From: Luteitalea pratensis | GTDB taxonomy: Bacteria; Acidobacteriota; Vicinamibacteria; Vicinamibacterales; Vicinamibacteraceae | Direction: 5' to 3' | Assembly (NCBI RefSeq): GCF_001618865.1 | Contig: NZ_CP015136.1 | Span: 2,267,001-2,331,000 of the forward strand | Length of the DNA stretch: 64,000 bases | Part shown: one piece after another, positions 51,427 through 59,803 of the stretch | Numbering within the stretch: position 1 is the first letter of the stretch | Layout of the letters: each line of letters starts with the position of its first letter | The notes under the pieces: generated by a model | What the model saw: the letters and a program-made list of their open reading frames with translations, nothing else | Databases searched by the model: none | What the model was told of the DNA's origin: nothing | Program-made: the position numbers and the translations under genes

Positions 51427-52314
51427 TCACCGCCAGGGGGCGCGGGGGCCACGCCTTGGGGCCTCGATGCGGGCGGCCCAAACCAGGCGCACCACCCGGA
51501 ACGCCTGATCGCCGAAGGGCGAAAGCAGCTCCAGCATCCGCGCATCCGTTGCGCGCGGCTCGCCCGCCAGGGCCCATGCGATCGTCGACGGCAGGTGGAA
51601 GTCGCCGATCGGGATCGGCTCTGGCCGGCCGAGGCGCATGCCGAGCACCATGCTCGCGGTCCACGGGCCGATCCCGCGCACTTTCTGCAGGAGTTCCGCA
51701 GCATCCTGCGTCGGCAGATTCGCCGCGCGGCGGATCGCATGCGCGACGCCTGCAACCGTCATCAACGTACGTGCCTGCTTCAGGCCGACCCCCGCCGCTT
51801 GCAAGTGCATCGTCCCGGCCGCTCGGATGGCCCGCGGCGTAGGGGAGAGGCGCATCTCGATCGGCCCAGGCGCGCGCTCGCCATGCCGCTCGCACAGGCG
51901 TCGCCACGTCATCGCCGCATGTTCCCAGGTCACAAGTTGTTGCAGCACGGTGTTCACCATCGCGTCGAACACGTCGCGGGTGTCGGTGAGGCGCACTCCG
52001 CCATATGTGCGCAGCATGCGATCGACAGCGGGATGCGACGGCAACGCCCACGGCGGTTCGTCCAGGCCGACCCAGCGCGGGACGTCCTCGAGCACAGCAG
52101 TGGCACCTAGCCCCCACGCGTCGGCACGCAACCGCGCACCGCCGATGGTCAGGCGCACCGTCACGGGTCCGTCAGCGGTATGCGAGGTGCGCCAGAGGCC
52201 ATTCGCGTCACGTCGCACGGTCGGATCGCGGACGCCGAGGCGCCACCATCTCGTGGTCTCGAGGAAGTCGTACGGCTCCGGGAGCGGCCAGGTGTCGCTG
52301 GCGTCTGGCGTCAT
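51427..52314 (-). CDS. HhH-GPD DNA glycosylase (AlkA-like)
   Basis: A 295-aa base-excision glycosylase. The helix-hairpin-helix is LLQKVRGIGPWTASMVLGM and the catalytic Asp is in PIPIGDFHLPSTIAWAL. A helical region VNTVLQQLVTWEHAAMTWRRL precedes it, as in AlkA. The N-terminal ~90 residues resemble the TBP-like domain of AlkA. It removes alkylated purines. The in-frame sequence upstream of ATG 52314 belongs to the antisense shadow of the next gene, so this start is preferred. Confidence 0.85.
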   Translation of the reverse strand: MTPDASDTWPLPEPYDFLETTRWWRLGVRDPTVRRDANGLWRTSHTADGPVTVRLTIGGARLRADAWGLGATAVLEDVPRWVGLDEPPWALPSHPAVDRMLRTYGGVRLTDTRDVFDAMVNTVLQQLVTWEHAAMTWRRLCERHGERAPGPIEMRLSPTPRAIRAAGTMHLQAAGVGLKQARTLMTVAGVAHAIRRAANLPTQDAAELLQKVRGIGPWTASMVLGMRLGRPEPIPIGDFHLPSTIAWALAGEPRATDARMLELLSPFGDQAFRVVRLVWAARIEAPRRGPRAPWR

Positions 52315-52390
52315 CCGCGTCTCACGATACCAACAGTCTCGCGCATGCGGCACCGCGATGATGGCAACGGCCAGAGTCGAGTGACGGGCG

Positions 52391-53110
52391 TTAGGGGCCG
52401 CGCTCGGGACGCAGTTGCAACTGCAGCCGCGCGACCACACCGAACAGCCCGTACCCGCCGATCACGTGCCTGAACAACTCCACGTTCTCGGTGCGCGAGC
52501 AGCGTCGCACCGTACCGCCGGCGTCGACGAGGTCGAACCAGCGCACCTGATCGACGATCGGCTTGAGCGCGAGTCCGCGTCCGTGTGCGTTGCACGCCAG
52601 CGCGCCACCCAGGCTGAGCCGATCGGCGCCGGTCTGCTTTTGGACGATCCCCCACGTCTTCGTGTCGGCGTCGACACGATCCGGCGCCTGCTGGTCTGCC
52701 ATCCACGTGATCAGCTGCGGCCACTGGATGCCGGCCTCGACCGTGATCGTGCCCTGGTCACGGTCGAAGGCGAGCACGCGGTTCAGGCCGCGGGTGTCGA
52801 GCAGCACGCCGTCTTCGACGAACTGCTGGCCGCCCATGGCGTGTCGCCCGCCAGCGACCGCGATCGCCCGGCTCTCTGCTCGCGCCTGTGCGATGACCTC
52901 GGCGAGCGCATCGACGCCGGCCGGCTTGACGATGTGATGAACGCGTGTGGGATTGAGCTGCGAGTGCAGGTCGTTGACGAGGGTGGAGGCCTCGATCTCA
53001 GGGATACTCGACGCGTACGGCGATCCGACCTGCATGCGCGGGATGCAGCCGCTGGCCACAGTGGCGAGCGACGCCGCGGAGCCGCCGAGGAACCTGCGGC
53101 GCGTAAGCAT
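52391..53110 (-). pseudogene. C-terminally truncated FAD-linked oxidase
   Basis: A 239-residue frame with a Tat-like N-terminus (LTRRRFLGGSAASLA) and lipobox-like ASGC. It continues with a PCMH-type FAD-binding domain (VHHIVKPAGVDALAEVIAQARAES, AVAGGRHAMGGQQF, QTGADRLSLGGALACNAHGRG). It stops right after GVVARLQLQLRPE, where family members continue with ~250 residues of substrate domain. The missing part is not downstream; the AlkA-like gene begins 77 nt later. It is probably a deletion remnant, although the FAD domain itself is complete. Confidence 0.68.
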
Positions 53111-53455
53111 GCCTCAGCATATATGGGCGACAGACAAAAACGCGGAACGCTGAACGCCGAACGCCGTTGCCCCATCAGACGAGGAACGCAGAACGTTGAA
53201 CGACCGAACGCCGCATGCGGGAACCACGACAATGCCGGAACGGCCGCGAAGGCCGAACGTGGTCGCCGGTCTGGTCGGCCGGCGCTCAGTCGGCCAGCCG
53301 TTGTGGCGACGGCGCGAAAATTCCTCGCGTCCCGAATCCTGGTCACAGCCTCGTACAGGATTTGCGCCAGTTTCGGCCGTTGAGCTCTGCGGCCCACGTA
53401 TCCTGTTGCGCTTCGCCTCACTCCGGGGAAGAATCGCGTTGGGCCTTCCCCAACC
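53111..53455. other. 345-nt gap with a heptanucleotide block
   Basis: 53144-53214 consists of GAACGCY/GAACGTT/GAACGCA units with a 7-bp period, interrupted once. The rest is GC-rich with short GGCCG repeats and no gene. Confidence 0.6.
53144..53214. repeat. Heptanucleotide array, GAACGCY type, two blocks
   Basis: Units GAACGCT, GAACGCC, GAACGCC, a spacer, then GAACGCA, GAACGTT, GAACGAC, GAACGCC. Confidence 0.75.
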
Positions 53456-55492
53456 ATGCTGACAACGGCGAACCCCCACCTCGGCGTCTGCCTGACCCTC
53501 ACGCGCGCCATCAGCGGCAGTCATAACGTCGAGCAGATCTTCGACGCCGTCCTCGACTCGCTCGAAGCCGGGTTGCAGGTGAGCCGCGCATCCATCCTCC
53601 TGTTCGACGCCGCCGGCGTAATGCGCTTCGTCGCCTCGCGCGGCATCTCCGACGAGTATTGCGCTGCCGTCGAAGGTCACAGCCCCTGGACGCCGGAATC
53701 GGCCGACGCAGTCCCGATCATCGTCGGCGACGTACGCGAGGACGCGTCGCTCGCGGCGCTGCTCCCGGTCCTCGAACGCGAGCGCATCGCGGCGCTCGCC
53801 TTCTTCCCGCTCGTGAGCATGGACCGCGTGATCGGCAAGTTCATGCTGTACTTCGACACGCCGCACGTGCCCGGCGCCGGCCAGATGCAACTGGCCAGCC
53901 TGATGGCATCGCAGGTCGCGTTCGCGGTGCAACGGATCACGGTCGAGACGCAGTTGCGCCGCAACGAGCATCGACTTCGTTTCGCGCTCGACGCCGCGGC
54001 GATGGGCACGTGGGACTGGGACCTCACGACGGACAAGGTGGAGTGGTCGGAGAACCTCGCGAGCCTTCATGGTTTGCCGGACGGCACCTTCGACGGCACG
54101 TTCGCGAGCTACGAGCGTGAAATCCACCCCGAGGACCGCCCCCGCGTGCTCGCGTCGGCCAGTCGTGCCCTCACGGAAGGCATCCCGCACGACGTCGAAT
54201 ACCGCATCGTCGCGCCGGACGGCACCGTGCGATGGGTCGAAGGCAAGGGGATGGTCGAGTACCAGGACGGTCGGCCGGTGCGGTTGTCCGGCGTGTGCAT
54301 CATGGCCACGCGCCGCAAGGAAGCCGAACTGGCGCGGCTTGCGATCGCCGAGGAGGCGAGCCGCACCAAGGACGAATTCCTCGCCACGCTCTCACACGAA
54401 CTGCGGACACCGCTGAACGCGATCCTCGGCTGGGTGCACCTGCTCCAGTCGGGCGCTTTGCCATCCGCACGCGTCGAGTCGGCGTTCGACACCATCGCTC
54501 GGAACGCACGCCTGCAGGCGCAGCTGATCGAGGACATCCTCGACGTGTCGCGGATCATCGCCGGCAAGCTGGAGCTGGAACGGACCGCCGTGTGCCTGCC
54601 TGTCCTCGTGGAAACGGCGATCAGCGGCATCCTCCCCGCCGCTGCCGAGAAGGGCGTGCGCCTGACGGCCGATCTGGCGCCGTCGCTACCCACGCTCGAG
54701 GGCGATCCCAAGCGCCTGCAGCAGGTGCTCGGCAACGTCCTCGCCAACGCGGTGAAGTTCACGCCATCGGGCGGCCAGGTCACGCTGTTGTGCTTGGCGC
54801 AACACGGCGAGGTCTGCATCGAGGTGCAGGACACCGGCGCGGGAATCGCGGCGGAATTCCTGCCGCACGTGTTCGAACGTTTCCGTCAGGCCGACAGCCG
54901 GACGACACGGCAGCATGGCGGCCTCGGACTCGGCCTTGCGATTGCGCGTCACCTGGTGCAGCAGCATGGCGGCAAGATGACCGCGCACAGCGACGGCCCC
55001 GGTCTCGGCACGATGATCCGGATCAGCCTGCCGGTGCCCGTGTCGGCAGACCTCGCGCTGACGGCGCCGATCTTCACGCCGTCGACGATGCTCGCGGGCT
55101 GCCTCGACGGTGCGACGGTCCTGGTGGTGGACGACGACCAGGATTCGCGCGAGTTGTGCGGCGTGCTGCTCGAGGGCGCGGGCGCGGTGGCCACCCTGTG
55201 CGACAGCGCGGCAGCGGCCCTCCAGTGTCTCGAGACCAGCGACATCGATCTCGTGATCGCCGACATCGCGATGCCCGGTGTCGATGGCTACGCGTTCATC
55301 GCGCGCGTCCGCGAGCGACGTCCCGACATTCCCGCGATCGCCATGACGGCGCACGCACGCATCGAGGACCGCCGACGCGCCCTGGCCGCCGGCTACACGT
55401 CCTACCGCACCAAGCCGATCGACGGTCCGCAGTTGATCGTCGAGGCCGTCGATCTCCTCGCGCGACGCGCCTCGCAGCGAAGTAACGCGTAA
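53456..55492 (+). CDS. Hybrid sensor histidine kinase (GAF-PAS-HisKA-HATPase-REC)
   Basis: A 678-aa soluble sensor. GAF domain at residues ~15-165 (NVEQIFDAVLDSLEAGLQVSRASILLF); PAS/PAC at ~170-295 (MGTWDWDLTTDKVEWSENL, DVEYRIVAPDGTVRWVEGKG); HisKA with phosphorylated His314 (FLATLSHELRTPLNAILGW); HATPase_c with N box NVLANAVKFTPSGG and G boxes DTGAGIAAEFLPHVF, HGGLGLGLAIARHLV; C-terminal receiver with Asp603 (LVIADIAMPGVDGYAF) and KPID. No transmembrane helix is present, so it senses a cytoplasmic signal. The partner regulator is not nearby. Confidence 0.92.
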   Translation: MLTTANPHLGVCLTLTRAISGSHNVEQIFDAVLDSLEAGLQVSRASILLFDAAGVMRFVASRGISDEYCAAVEGHSPWTPESADAVPIIVGDVREDASLAALLPVLERERIAALAFFPLVSMDRVIGKFMLYFDTPHVPGAGQMQLASLMASQVAFAVQRITVETQLRRNEHRLRFALDAAAMGTWDWDLTTDKVEWSENLASLHGLPDGTFDGTFASYEREIHPEDRPRVLASASRALTEGIPHDVEYRIVAPDGTVRWVEGKGMVEYQDGRPVRLSGVCIMATRRKEAELARLAIAEEASRTKDEFLATLSHELRTPLNAILGWVHLLQSGALPSARVESAFDTIARNARLQAQLIEDILDVSRIIAGKLELERTAVCLPVLVETAISGILPAAAEKGVRLTADLAPSLPTLEGDPKRLQQVLGNVLANAVKFTPSGGQVTLLCLAQHGEVCIEVQDTGAGIAAEFLPHVFERFRQADSRTTRQHGGLGLGLAIARHLVQQHGGKMTAHSDGPGLGTMIRISLPVPVSADLALTAPIFTPSTMLAGCLDGATVLVVDDDQDSRELCGVLLEGAGAVATLCDSAAAALQCLETSDIDLVIADIAMPGVDGYAFIARVRERRPDIPAIAMTAHARIEDRRRALAAGYTSYRTKPIDGPQLIVEAVDLLARRASQRSNA

Positions 55493-55510
55493 AACGCCTA
55501 CAGCCTACGC

Positions 55511-55563
55511 CTCAGGTCTCAGGTCTCAAGCCTCAAGCCTCCAGCCTCCAGCCTCCAGTCTCA
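55511..55563. repeat. Heptanucleotide array, TCAGGTC/TCAAGCC/TCCAGCC type
   Basis: Units step from TCAGGTC to TCAAGCC to TCCAGCC with unbroken 7-bp spacing, then run into the 3' end of the VOC-like gene. Confidence 0.85.
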
Positions 55564-55568
55564 GCGCC

Positions 55569-56225
55569 TTACCACTCGAGGACCAGCGGCAACGTCGGCC
55601 AGAGGTCCATCGTCTTGCCCTCCACGGCGTCGGCGAAGGCGAGGCGCAGCGTCGGCTCGCGTGCGGGTTCGAAGGAGACGATGCCGGATGCGTGCAGGGC
55701 CTGGGATGCGGCCGAGAGTTGTGACGCGGCGTCCAGGCCGCAGGTGGTCGAGGTGATGTGCGTGAGGGGGAAGTCGTGATCCAGTGGCTCGAGGCCGGCG
55801 CGCGCACGTTCGCGTACGAAGGGCATCGCGATGATTTCGGGTTCGCGCAGCGGCGTGTCCTGTGCGAACTCGATCGACTGACCTTCACCGAGCCACGACG
55901 GCCGGTATGGCCATGTCGGCCACGTCGGTGCGGCATTGGAGGCAGCGCGCCCGCCGCGCAGGACGATGCCGAATGGCGAGGCGCCGCGGCGCCGTTGCGA
56001 CCAGCGATCCCAGAGGCGTGTCGGCGCGACCGCCGGCGTCTGGGCCTCGTCGGCGTTGGCAACCCAGACGAGTTCCAGATAGGCATTGCCGAAGAAGAAC
56101 CGCCGGCACGCGGTGCCCTGGCCCGGATGGGTGTTGGGCGACCCTTCGCGCAACCCGAGCGCGTGCAGCGCCGCGGCCTCAGGCGCGCCGACGTCGCACA
56201 TCACGAACACGTGGTCGAGTTCCAT
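55569..56225 (-). CDS. VOC/glyoxalase-like domain protein
   Basis: A 218-aa protein of the glyoxalase-like (PF13468-type) group: MELDHVFVMCDVGAPEAAAL, then HPGQGTACRRFFFGNAYLELVWV, and PLTHITSTTCGLD in the middle. An AGGAGA Shine-Dalgarno precedes ATG 56225; the ATG 8 codons upstream would overlap it. It is cytoplasmic. The substrate is unknown. Confidence 0.78.
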   Translation of the reverse strand: MELDHVFVMCDVGAPEAAALHALGLREGSPNTHPGQGTACRRFFFGNAYLELVWVANADEAQTPAVAPTRLWDRWSQRRRGASPFGIVLRGGRAASNAAPTWPTWPYRPSWLGEGQSIEFAQDTPLREPEIIAMPFVRERARAGLEPLDHDFPLTHITSTTCGLDAASQLSAASQALHASGIVSFEPAREPTLRLAFADAVEGKTMDLWPTLPLVLEW

Positions 56226-56345
56226 GTCCGTCGTCTCCTGGCGATCCAATCGGGAGCTACGACTCGCGAAGTCGGCTGACTCGGTGATTCAGGGTGCGAA
56301 CAAGATACCGCAGCGTCGCCACTGCATGAACTCATGCGGAGCGCG

Positions 56346-56467
56346 CCTCAAGCCTCAAGCCTCAAGCCTCAAGCCTCAAGCCTCAAGCCTCAAGCCTCAA
56401 GCCTCAGGTCTCAGGTCTCAGGTCTCAGGCCCGATGCCTGAGCCTTGAGACCTGAGCCTTGAGACCT
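56346..56467. repeat. Heptanucleotide array that folds back on itself
   Basis: About nine CCTCAAG units and four TCTCAGG units (56346-56430) are followed by their reverse complement (GCCTGAGCCTTGAGACC... to 56467). This gives a potential hairpin of ~30 bp. The inverted part lies inside the 3' end of the ankyrin gene. Confidence 0.88.
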
Positions 56468-57602
56468 CGCCCAAGTACTCGGCGATCGCCCGCTTGTCGA
56501 GGTACTCGGCCCAGCCGAGGGGCGTGCCCTCGAACAGGCTGTCGTGCACGTCGAGGCGAGCGCCGCGTTCGACGAGCAGTCGCACCATGTCGAGATGTCC
56601 GCCAGCCACCGCCTGGTGCAGTGGCGTCGAGTGCGAGTGAGCCTGCGGCGGGTTGTATCGGTCGGGATCCTCGCCAGCATCGAGCAGCACGCGCACGACG
56701 TCGACGTGGCCGAGCTGCGCGGCCAGCGCAAGCGCGCGATGCCGGTCTTCGGCGTTAGCCGCCGGCAGTCGACGCGTGACCTCGTCCAGCAATCCCAGTC
56801 CCGCCGCGGTGCTGAAGGCCTCGACGCGCGCGCCTCGGCGCACCAGCGCGCGGGCGGCGTCGATGTACCCGAACGTCAGGGCCGTCAGCACAGGTGAAGT
56901 CCACGCGCCACTGCCGGACGGCTCGACGGACGCACCGTAGTCCACCAGCACGTCGACGAGTGCCACCTGTACGCCCGCGCGCGCGGGAACACTGCTCGAC
57001 ACGAGCAGCGCCATCGTCGTGCAGTCGCCTCCGTAGAGCTGTGCGACGGAATCCGGGACGGCGCCCGCGTCGAGCAGGACGCGCGCCACGTCGATCGCAT
57101 TCGCAGGCGTCCTCTGCCGATACCCTTCCACGCCATTCGCCGCGACGTAGTGCAGCAACGTCGCGTTGTGGCGCGGCGGGTCGAAGTGCGTGACGCGTGT
57201 CGAACGCACGTGTACGAGTGCAGGATCGTCGACGAGCGCCGCACGTAACGCTTCGACATCGCCGTCGATGACCCAATCGACCGCCCGTTCGAAGCGAGCA
57301 ACCGGTGCCTCCGTATCGCGCATGCTGTCGACGAAGACCGCCAGGTGCTCCCAGTCGGCGAAGTCGTAACCGCGGGCTGTTGCGAGCCGTGCGTCGTCAT
57401 CGTTCAGGTCCGCTGCGGCGATGTCGCTCTCGCTGAGCGGCCTGGGCAGCCACGGCACGTCCTCGCGCAGGAAGCGAGGGTGCCGCTCCTTGAAGAAGCG
57501 AAGCGCGCCGGCGTCGCCAGTCCGCCATGCCTCCAGCAGCCGGGCGGCTTGCGCGACGTACGCCTCCAGCGGTGACCGAAGTGGCACCGGCGTCCAGTCC
57601 AT
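56418..57602 (-). CDS. Ankyrin-repeat protein
   Basis: A 394-aa cytoplasmic protein. After an N-terminal helical region (residues 1-115) come about six ankyrin repeats: NATLLHYVAANGVEGYRQ, DVARVLLDAGAVPDSVAQ, ALVDVLVDYGASVEPSGS, DAARALVRRGARVEAFST, HRALALAAQLGHVDVVRVLLDAG and STPLHQAVAGGHLDMVRLLVERGARLDV. It acts by protein-protein interaction; the partner is unknown. The last ~14 residues (SRLRSQGSGIGPET) are translated from a heptanucleotide array that has invaded the 3' end and supplies the stop codon. Confidence 0.86.
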   Translation of the reverse strand: MDWTPVPLRSPLEAYVAQAARLLEAWRTGDAGALRFFKERHPRFLREDVPWLPRPLSESDIAAADLNDDDARLATARGYDFADWEHLAVFVDSMRDTEAPVARFERAVDWVIDGDVEALRAALVDDPALVHVRSTRVTHFDPPRHNATLLHYVAANGVEGYRQRTPANAIDVARVLLDAGAVPDSVAQLYGGDCTTMALLVSSSVPARAGVQVALVDVLVDYGASVEPSGSGAWTSPVLTALTFGYIDAARALVRRGARVEAFSTAAGLGLLDEVTRRLPAANAEDRHRALALAAQLGHVDVVRVLLDAGEDPDRYNPPQAHSHSTPLHQAVAGGHLDMVRLLVERGARLDVHDSLFEGTPLGWAEYLDKRAIAEYLGEVSRLRSQGSGIGPET

Positions 57603-57633
57603 TGGTGTCCTCGCGCACTGATCGTAGTTCCAT

Positions 57634-57711
57634 GACCGGGTACCGGGTTCCGGGTACCGGGTACCGGGGCGACCGCAGACGAGCGCTGAACGCCAAACGC
57701 TGAACGCTGAA
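57634..57711. repeat. Heptanucleotide arrays (CCGGGTA type, then GAACGCY type)
   Basis: 57634-57668: CCGGGTA, CCGGGTT, CCGGGTA, CCGGGTA. 57684-57711: GCTGAAC/GCCAAAC units. Both have a 7-bp period. Confidence 0.82.
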
Positions 57712-57719
57712 GGTGGTCA

Positions 57720-57739
57720 GCGTCGAGCAAGCTCGACGC
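57720..57739. repeat. Simple palindrome, GCGTCGAGC arms
   Basis: GCGTCGAGC, AA, GCTCGACGC, followed by CTACG. It shares arms with 1365-1384. Confidence 0.8.
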
Positions 57740-57953
57740 CTACGTTCCCCCGAGCTGACGTAGCCGGTTAAACCCCCGCGGCGACGCCCAACGCGCGGCC
57801 TGCGTTCGACATTCCGGCATCGCGGCATTCCAGCATTGCGTGGAGCGTGGGCCGGAATCGCGGACCATGGGGCCGCGGTTCGTGGGCGCCCCGAACTTCA
57901 CGGTCCCGGCGCGCGTACTTGCGTCACACTACCCGCCGCGCGGGGTTCTCGTC

Positions 57954-57959
57954 TATCGT
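57954..57959 (+). promoter_or_regulatory. Possible -10 box of the winged-helix membrane protein gene
   Basis: TATCGT ends 7 nt before GTG 57967. No Shine-Dalgarno is present. Confidence 0.35.
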
Positions 57960-57966
57960 CGCTGGC

Positions 57967-59394
57967 GTGCCGCTCTACCGTTTCGCCGACTTCGTGCTGT
58001 CGCCTCGCCAGCGCACGCTTGCACGCAACGGCCAGCCCATTGCGCTCATCCCGCGCTACTTCGACCTGCTGCTGTTCCTCGTCGAGCGCCGCACCGACGC
58101 CGTACACCGGCGCGACATCTTCGATCGCGTCTGGAGCGACGTCATCGTTTCCGACAGCGCGCTCAGCCAGGCGATCCGGACCCTGCGGCGCACGCTCGGC
58201 GACGACCCACGCGAGCCACGCTTCATCCGGACGGTGTCGCGGCACGGATACCAGTTCGTCTGTGCCGACCTGATCGAGGACACCGACGACGGCCTGGCGC
58301 CAGCACCCGTTGGACTGACCGCGAATGCTCTGTTGGGCGTTGACGTTGGCGCCACGTCGAGCGCGACGATCGGCATCACAACCGGCAATGACAACGTCGT
58401 TGTGGCTCCGGCCGGCGACCCCTACCCGCCGCTGTTGGCGTTGCTGCTGGCGCCCGCGACAACGATCGCCGAGCAGGAAGAGCAGCGGGATGCCGCGGAA
58501 CGGCTGCACGCACTCGGGACCGAGGAGGCCCTGCGGCGACTCGATTGCCTGCCACACGAGGCCTTCGCGCGGGCGCTGCTGCGAGATACCCGCTACCAGG
58601 TGCCCGGTGCAGGCGAAGTGCCCCTGCTCGGCACGCCGACGGCGCTGCGATCGGCGTCGATGCTCGTCCGGCTGCGCGTGCGACGGGCGGCGGCGCTGGT
58701 CGCGCGACGATGGATAGGCGGCACGCTTGGAGGCGGATTGGCCGGTGCGCTCGCCGGCCTGATCGGGGGCGTGTTGCTGGCGCTTGCGCCCGATAGTACG
58801 GCGCCGATGACCGTGGCCCCGGTGCTGGGGGTGGTCGGTGCGCTGTGCGGGCTTGGTGGCGGTGCCGGTGTCTCCGCGGGACTGTCAGCAGGCGAGGCGC
58901 TCGCGCTCTCCGCACGGCGGCCGGCGCTCGTCGGCGCGGCGGCTGTTGGCGGCGCCATCGCCGGAGGCATCGCGCAGGAGTTCACGCGCTGGACGCTCGG
59001 CGCGCTCTTCGGCCTCTTCATGCCGATCGGCGGCTTTCTCGAGGGAGCGGTGATCGGCGCCGGCGTCGGCGCAGGATATGCCGTCGCTACCCGTGGCGTC
59101 GCCTCGGGTCTCGCGGCGCCGCGCGGTCGAGCGCGTACCGTGGTCGCGCTCGTCACCGGGCTGGGCGGTGCCGCCGCTGCGCTGGCCCTCGCGGTTGCGG
59201 GTGTGCCCCTGGTGGGCGGCACGGTGCATCTGCTCGCACAGGCATCGTCGGGGTCCCAGGTGCTCCTGACGCCGCTGGGCCGACTGCTGGGCGAGCCGGA
59301 ATTCGGTCCCCTCACCCGCGCGCTCATCTCGGTGGGGGAGGGCGGCGCCTTCGCGATCGGCGTCGCGGCGGGCCTCACCCGGCGGACCGTTTAG
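57967..59394 (+). CDS. Winged-helix DNA-binding domain fused to a Gly-rich polytopic membrane domain
   Basis: A 475-aa protein. Residues 1-100 form an OmpR/CadC-type winged helix (YRFADFVLSPRQRTLARNGQ, IPRYFDLLLFLVERR, SDSALSQAIRTLRRTLGDD, RFIRTVSRHGYQFVC). A ~130-residue linker contains helical text (EEQRDAAERLHALGTEEALRRL). Residues ~235-475 hold about six very Gly/Ala-rich hydrophobic segments (GGTLGGGLAGALAGLIGGVLL, VVGALCGLGGGAGVSAGLSAG, and more). CadC-like regulators normally have one helix and a periplasmic sensor, so this membrane domain is unusual. The GTG start is preferred because upstream residues lack winged-helix similarity. Confidence 0.8.
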   Translation: MPLYRFADFVLSPRQRTLARNGQPIALIPRYFDLLLFLVERRTDAVHRRDIFDRVWSDVIVSDSALSQAIRTLRRTLGDDPREPRFIRTVSRHGYQFVCADLIEDTDDGLAPAPVGLTANALLGVDVGATSSATIGITTGNDNVVVAPAGDPYPPLLALLLAPATTIAEQEEQRDAAERLHALGTEEALRRLDCLPHEAFARALLRDTRYQVPGAGEVPLLGTPTALRSASMLVRLRVRRAAALVARRWIGGTLGGGLAGALAGLIGGVLLALAPDSTAPMTVAPVLGVVGALCGLGGGAGVSAGLSAGEALALSARRPALVGAAAVGGAIAGGIAQEFTRWTLGALFGLFMPIGGFLEGAVIGAGVGAGYAVATRGVASGLAAPRGRARTVVALVTGLGGAAAALALAVAGVPLVGGTVHLLAQASSGSQVLLTPLGRLLGEPEFGPLTRALISVGEGGAFAIGVAAGLTRRTV

Positions 59395-59463
59395 ACGAAC
59401 GTCGAACGTCGAACGCAGAACGCCGACGCCATAAGCCCAACGCCTACCGCAATGCCCGCCTGG

Positions 59464-59500
59464 CCCACGGGCCGCGCTCGGAGAGCGGGCCCTACCTTCC
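59464..59500. repeat. Palindromic element, GGGCCGCGCTC arms (exact copy of 45045)
   Basis: 37 nt identical to 45045-45081, including loop GGA and flank TACCTTCC. Confidence 0.85.
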
Positions 59501-59541
59501 TGGGGGCGCTCCCTCACGTGCGACTGACAGTGCGCAGCCGA

Positions 59542-59593
59542 CCGTTGACCTGACTTGTCCACCGTAACCTTGGCGAAGGTGGAAGGTGGACGG
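59542..59593. repeat. Palindromic element with 32-nt core (copy B)
   Basis: Arms CCGTTGACCT and AGGTGGACGG (two mismatches) enclose exactly 32 nt (59552-59583), GACTTGTCCACCGTAACC..., and are followed by CTAC. The reverse complement of the whole element closely matches copy A. Confidence 0.85.
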
Positions 59594-59612
59594 CTACGAA
59601 CCCGGCGCCCTG

Positions 59613-59664
59613 CGGCACCCGGTACCCGGCACCCGGCACCCGGTACCCGGTACCCGGTACCCGA
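59613..59664. repeat. Heptanucleotide array, CCCGGTA/CCCGGCA type
   Basis: Seven consecutive 7-mers: CCCGGTA, CCCGGCA, CCCGGCA, CCCGGTA (three times), then a partial unit. Confidence 0.9.
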
Positions 59665-59803
59665 TCGAAATTCCCTCCTCTCAGCCACATCTCACCGGTT
59701 GCTCACCCGCCGCTCAAGACTTCGACGAGTGCTCCGCCGATGCTGCCAACGGCACCGGCCCGCGGCGCGCACGTCGCACACCCGAGGCGGTGCGGGAGCC
59801 CTC

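Larger units (their letters stand above)
57603..57966. other. 364-nt gap with arrays, a palindrome and a promoter box
   Basis: It holds heptanucleotide arrays at 57634-57711, a palindrome at 57720-57739, and TATCGT at 57954-57959. Between 57745 and 57950 I see nothing definable apart from short CATTCCGGCAT/GGCATTCCAGCATT repeats (57809-57836). Confidence 0.6.
59395..59803. other. 409-nt gap packed with repeat elements
   Basis: In order: GAACGTC-type 7-mers (59395-59430), palindrome (59464-59500), core-bearing element copy B (59542-59593), CCCGGTA-type 7-mers (59613-59664). All of the intergenic families of this window are represented here. Confidence 0.75.
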
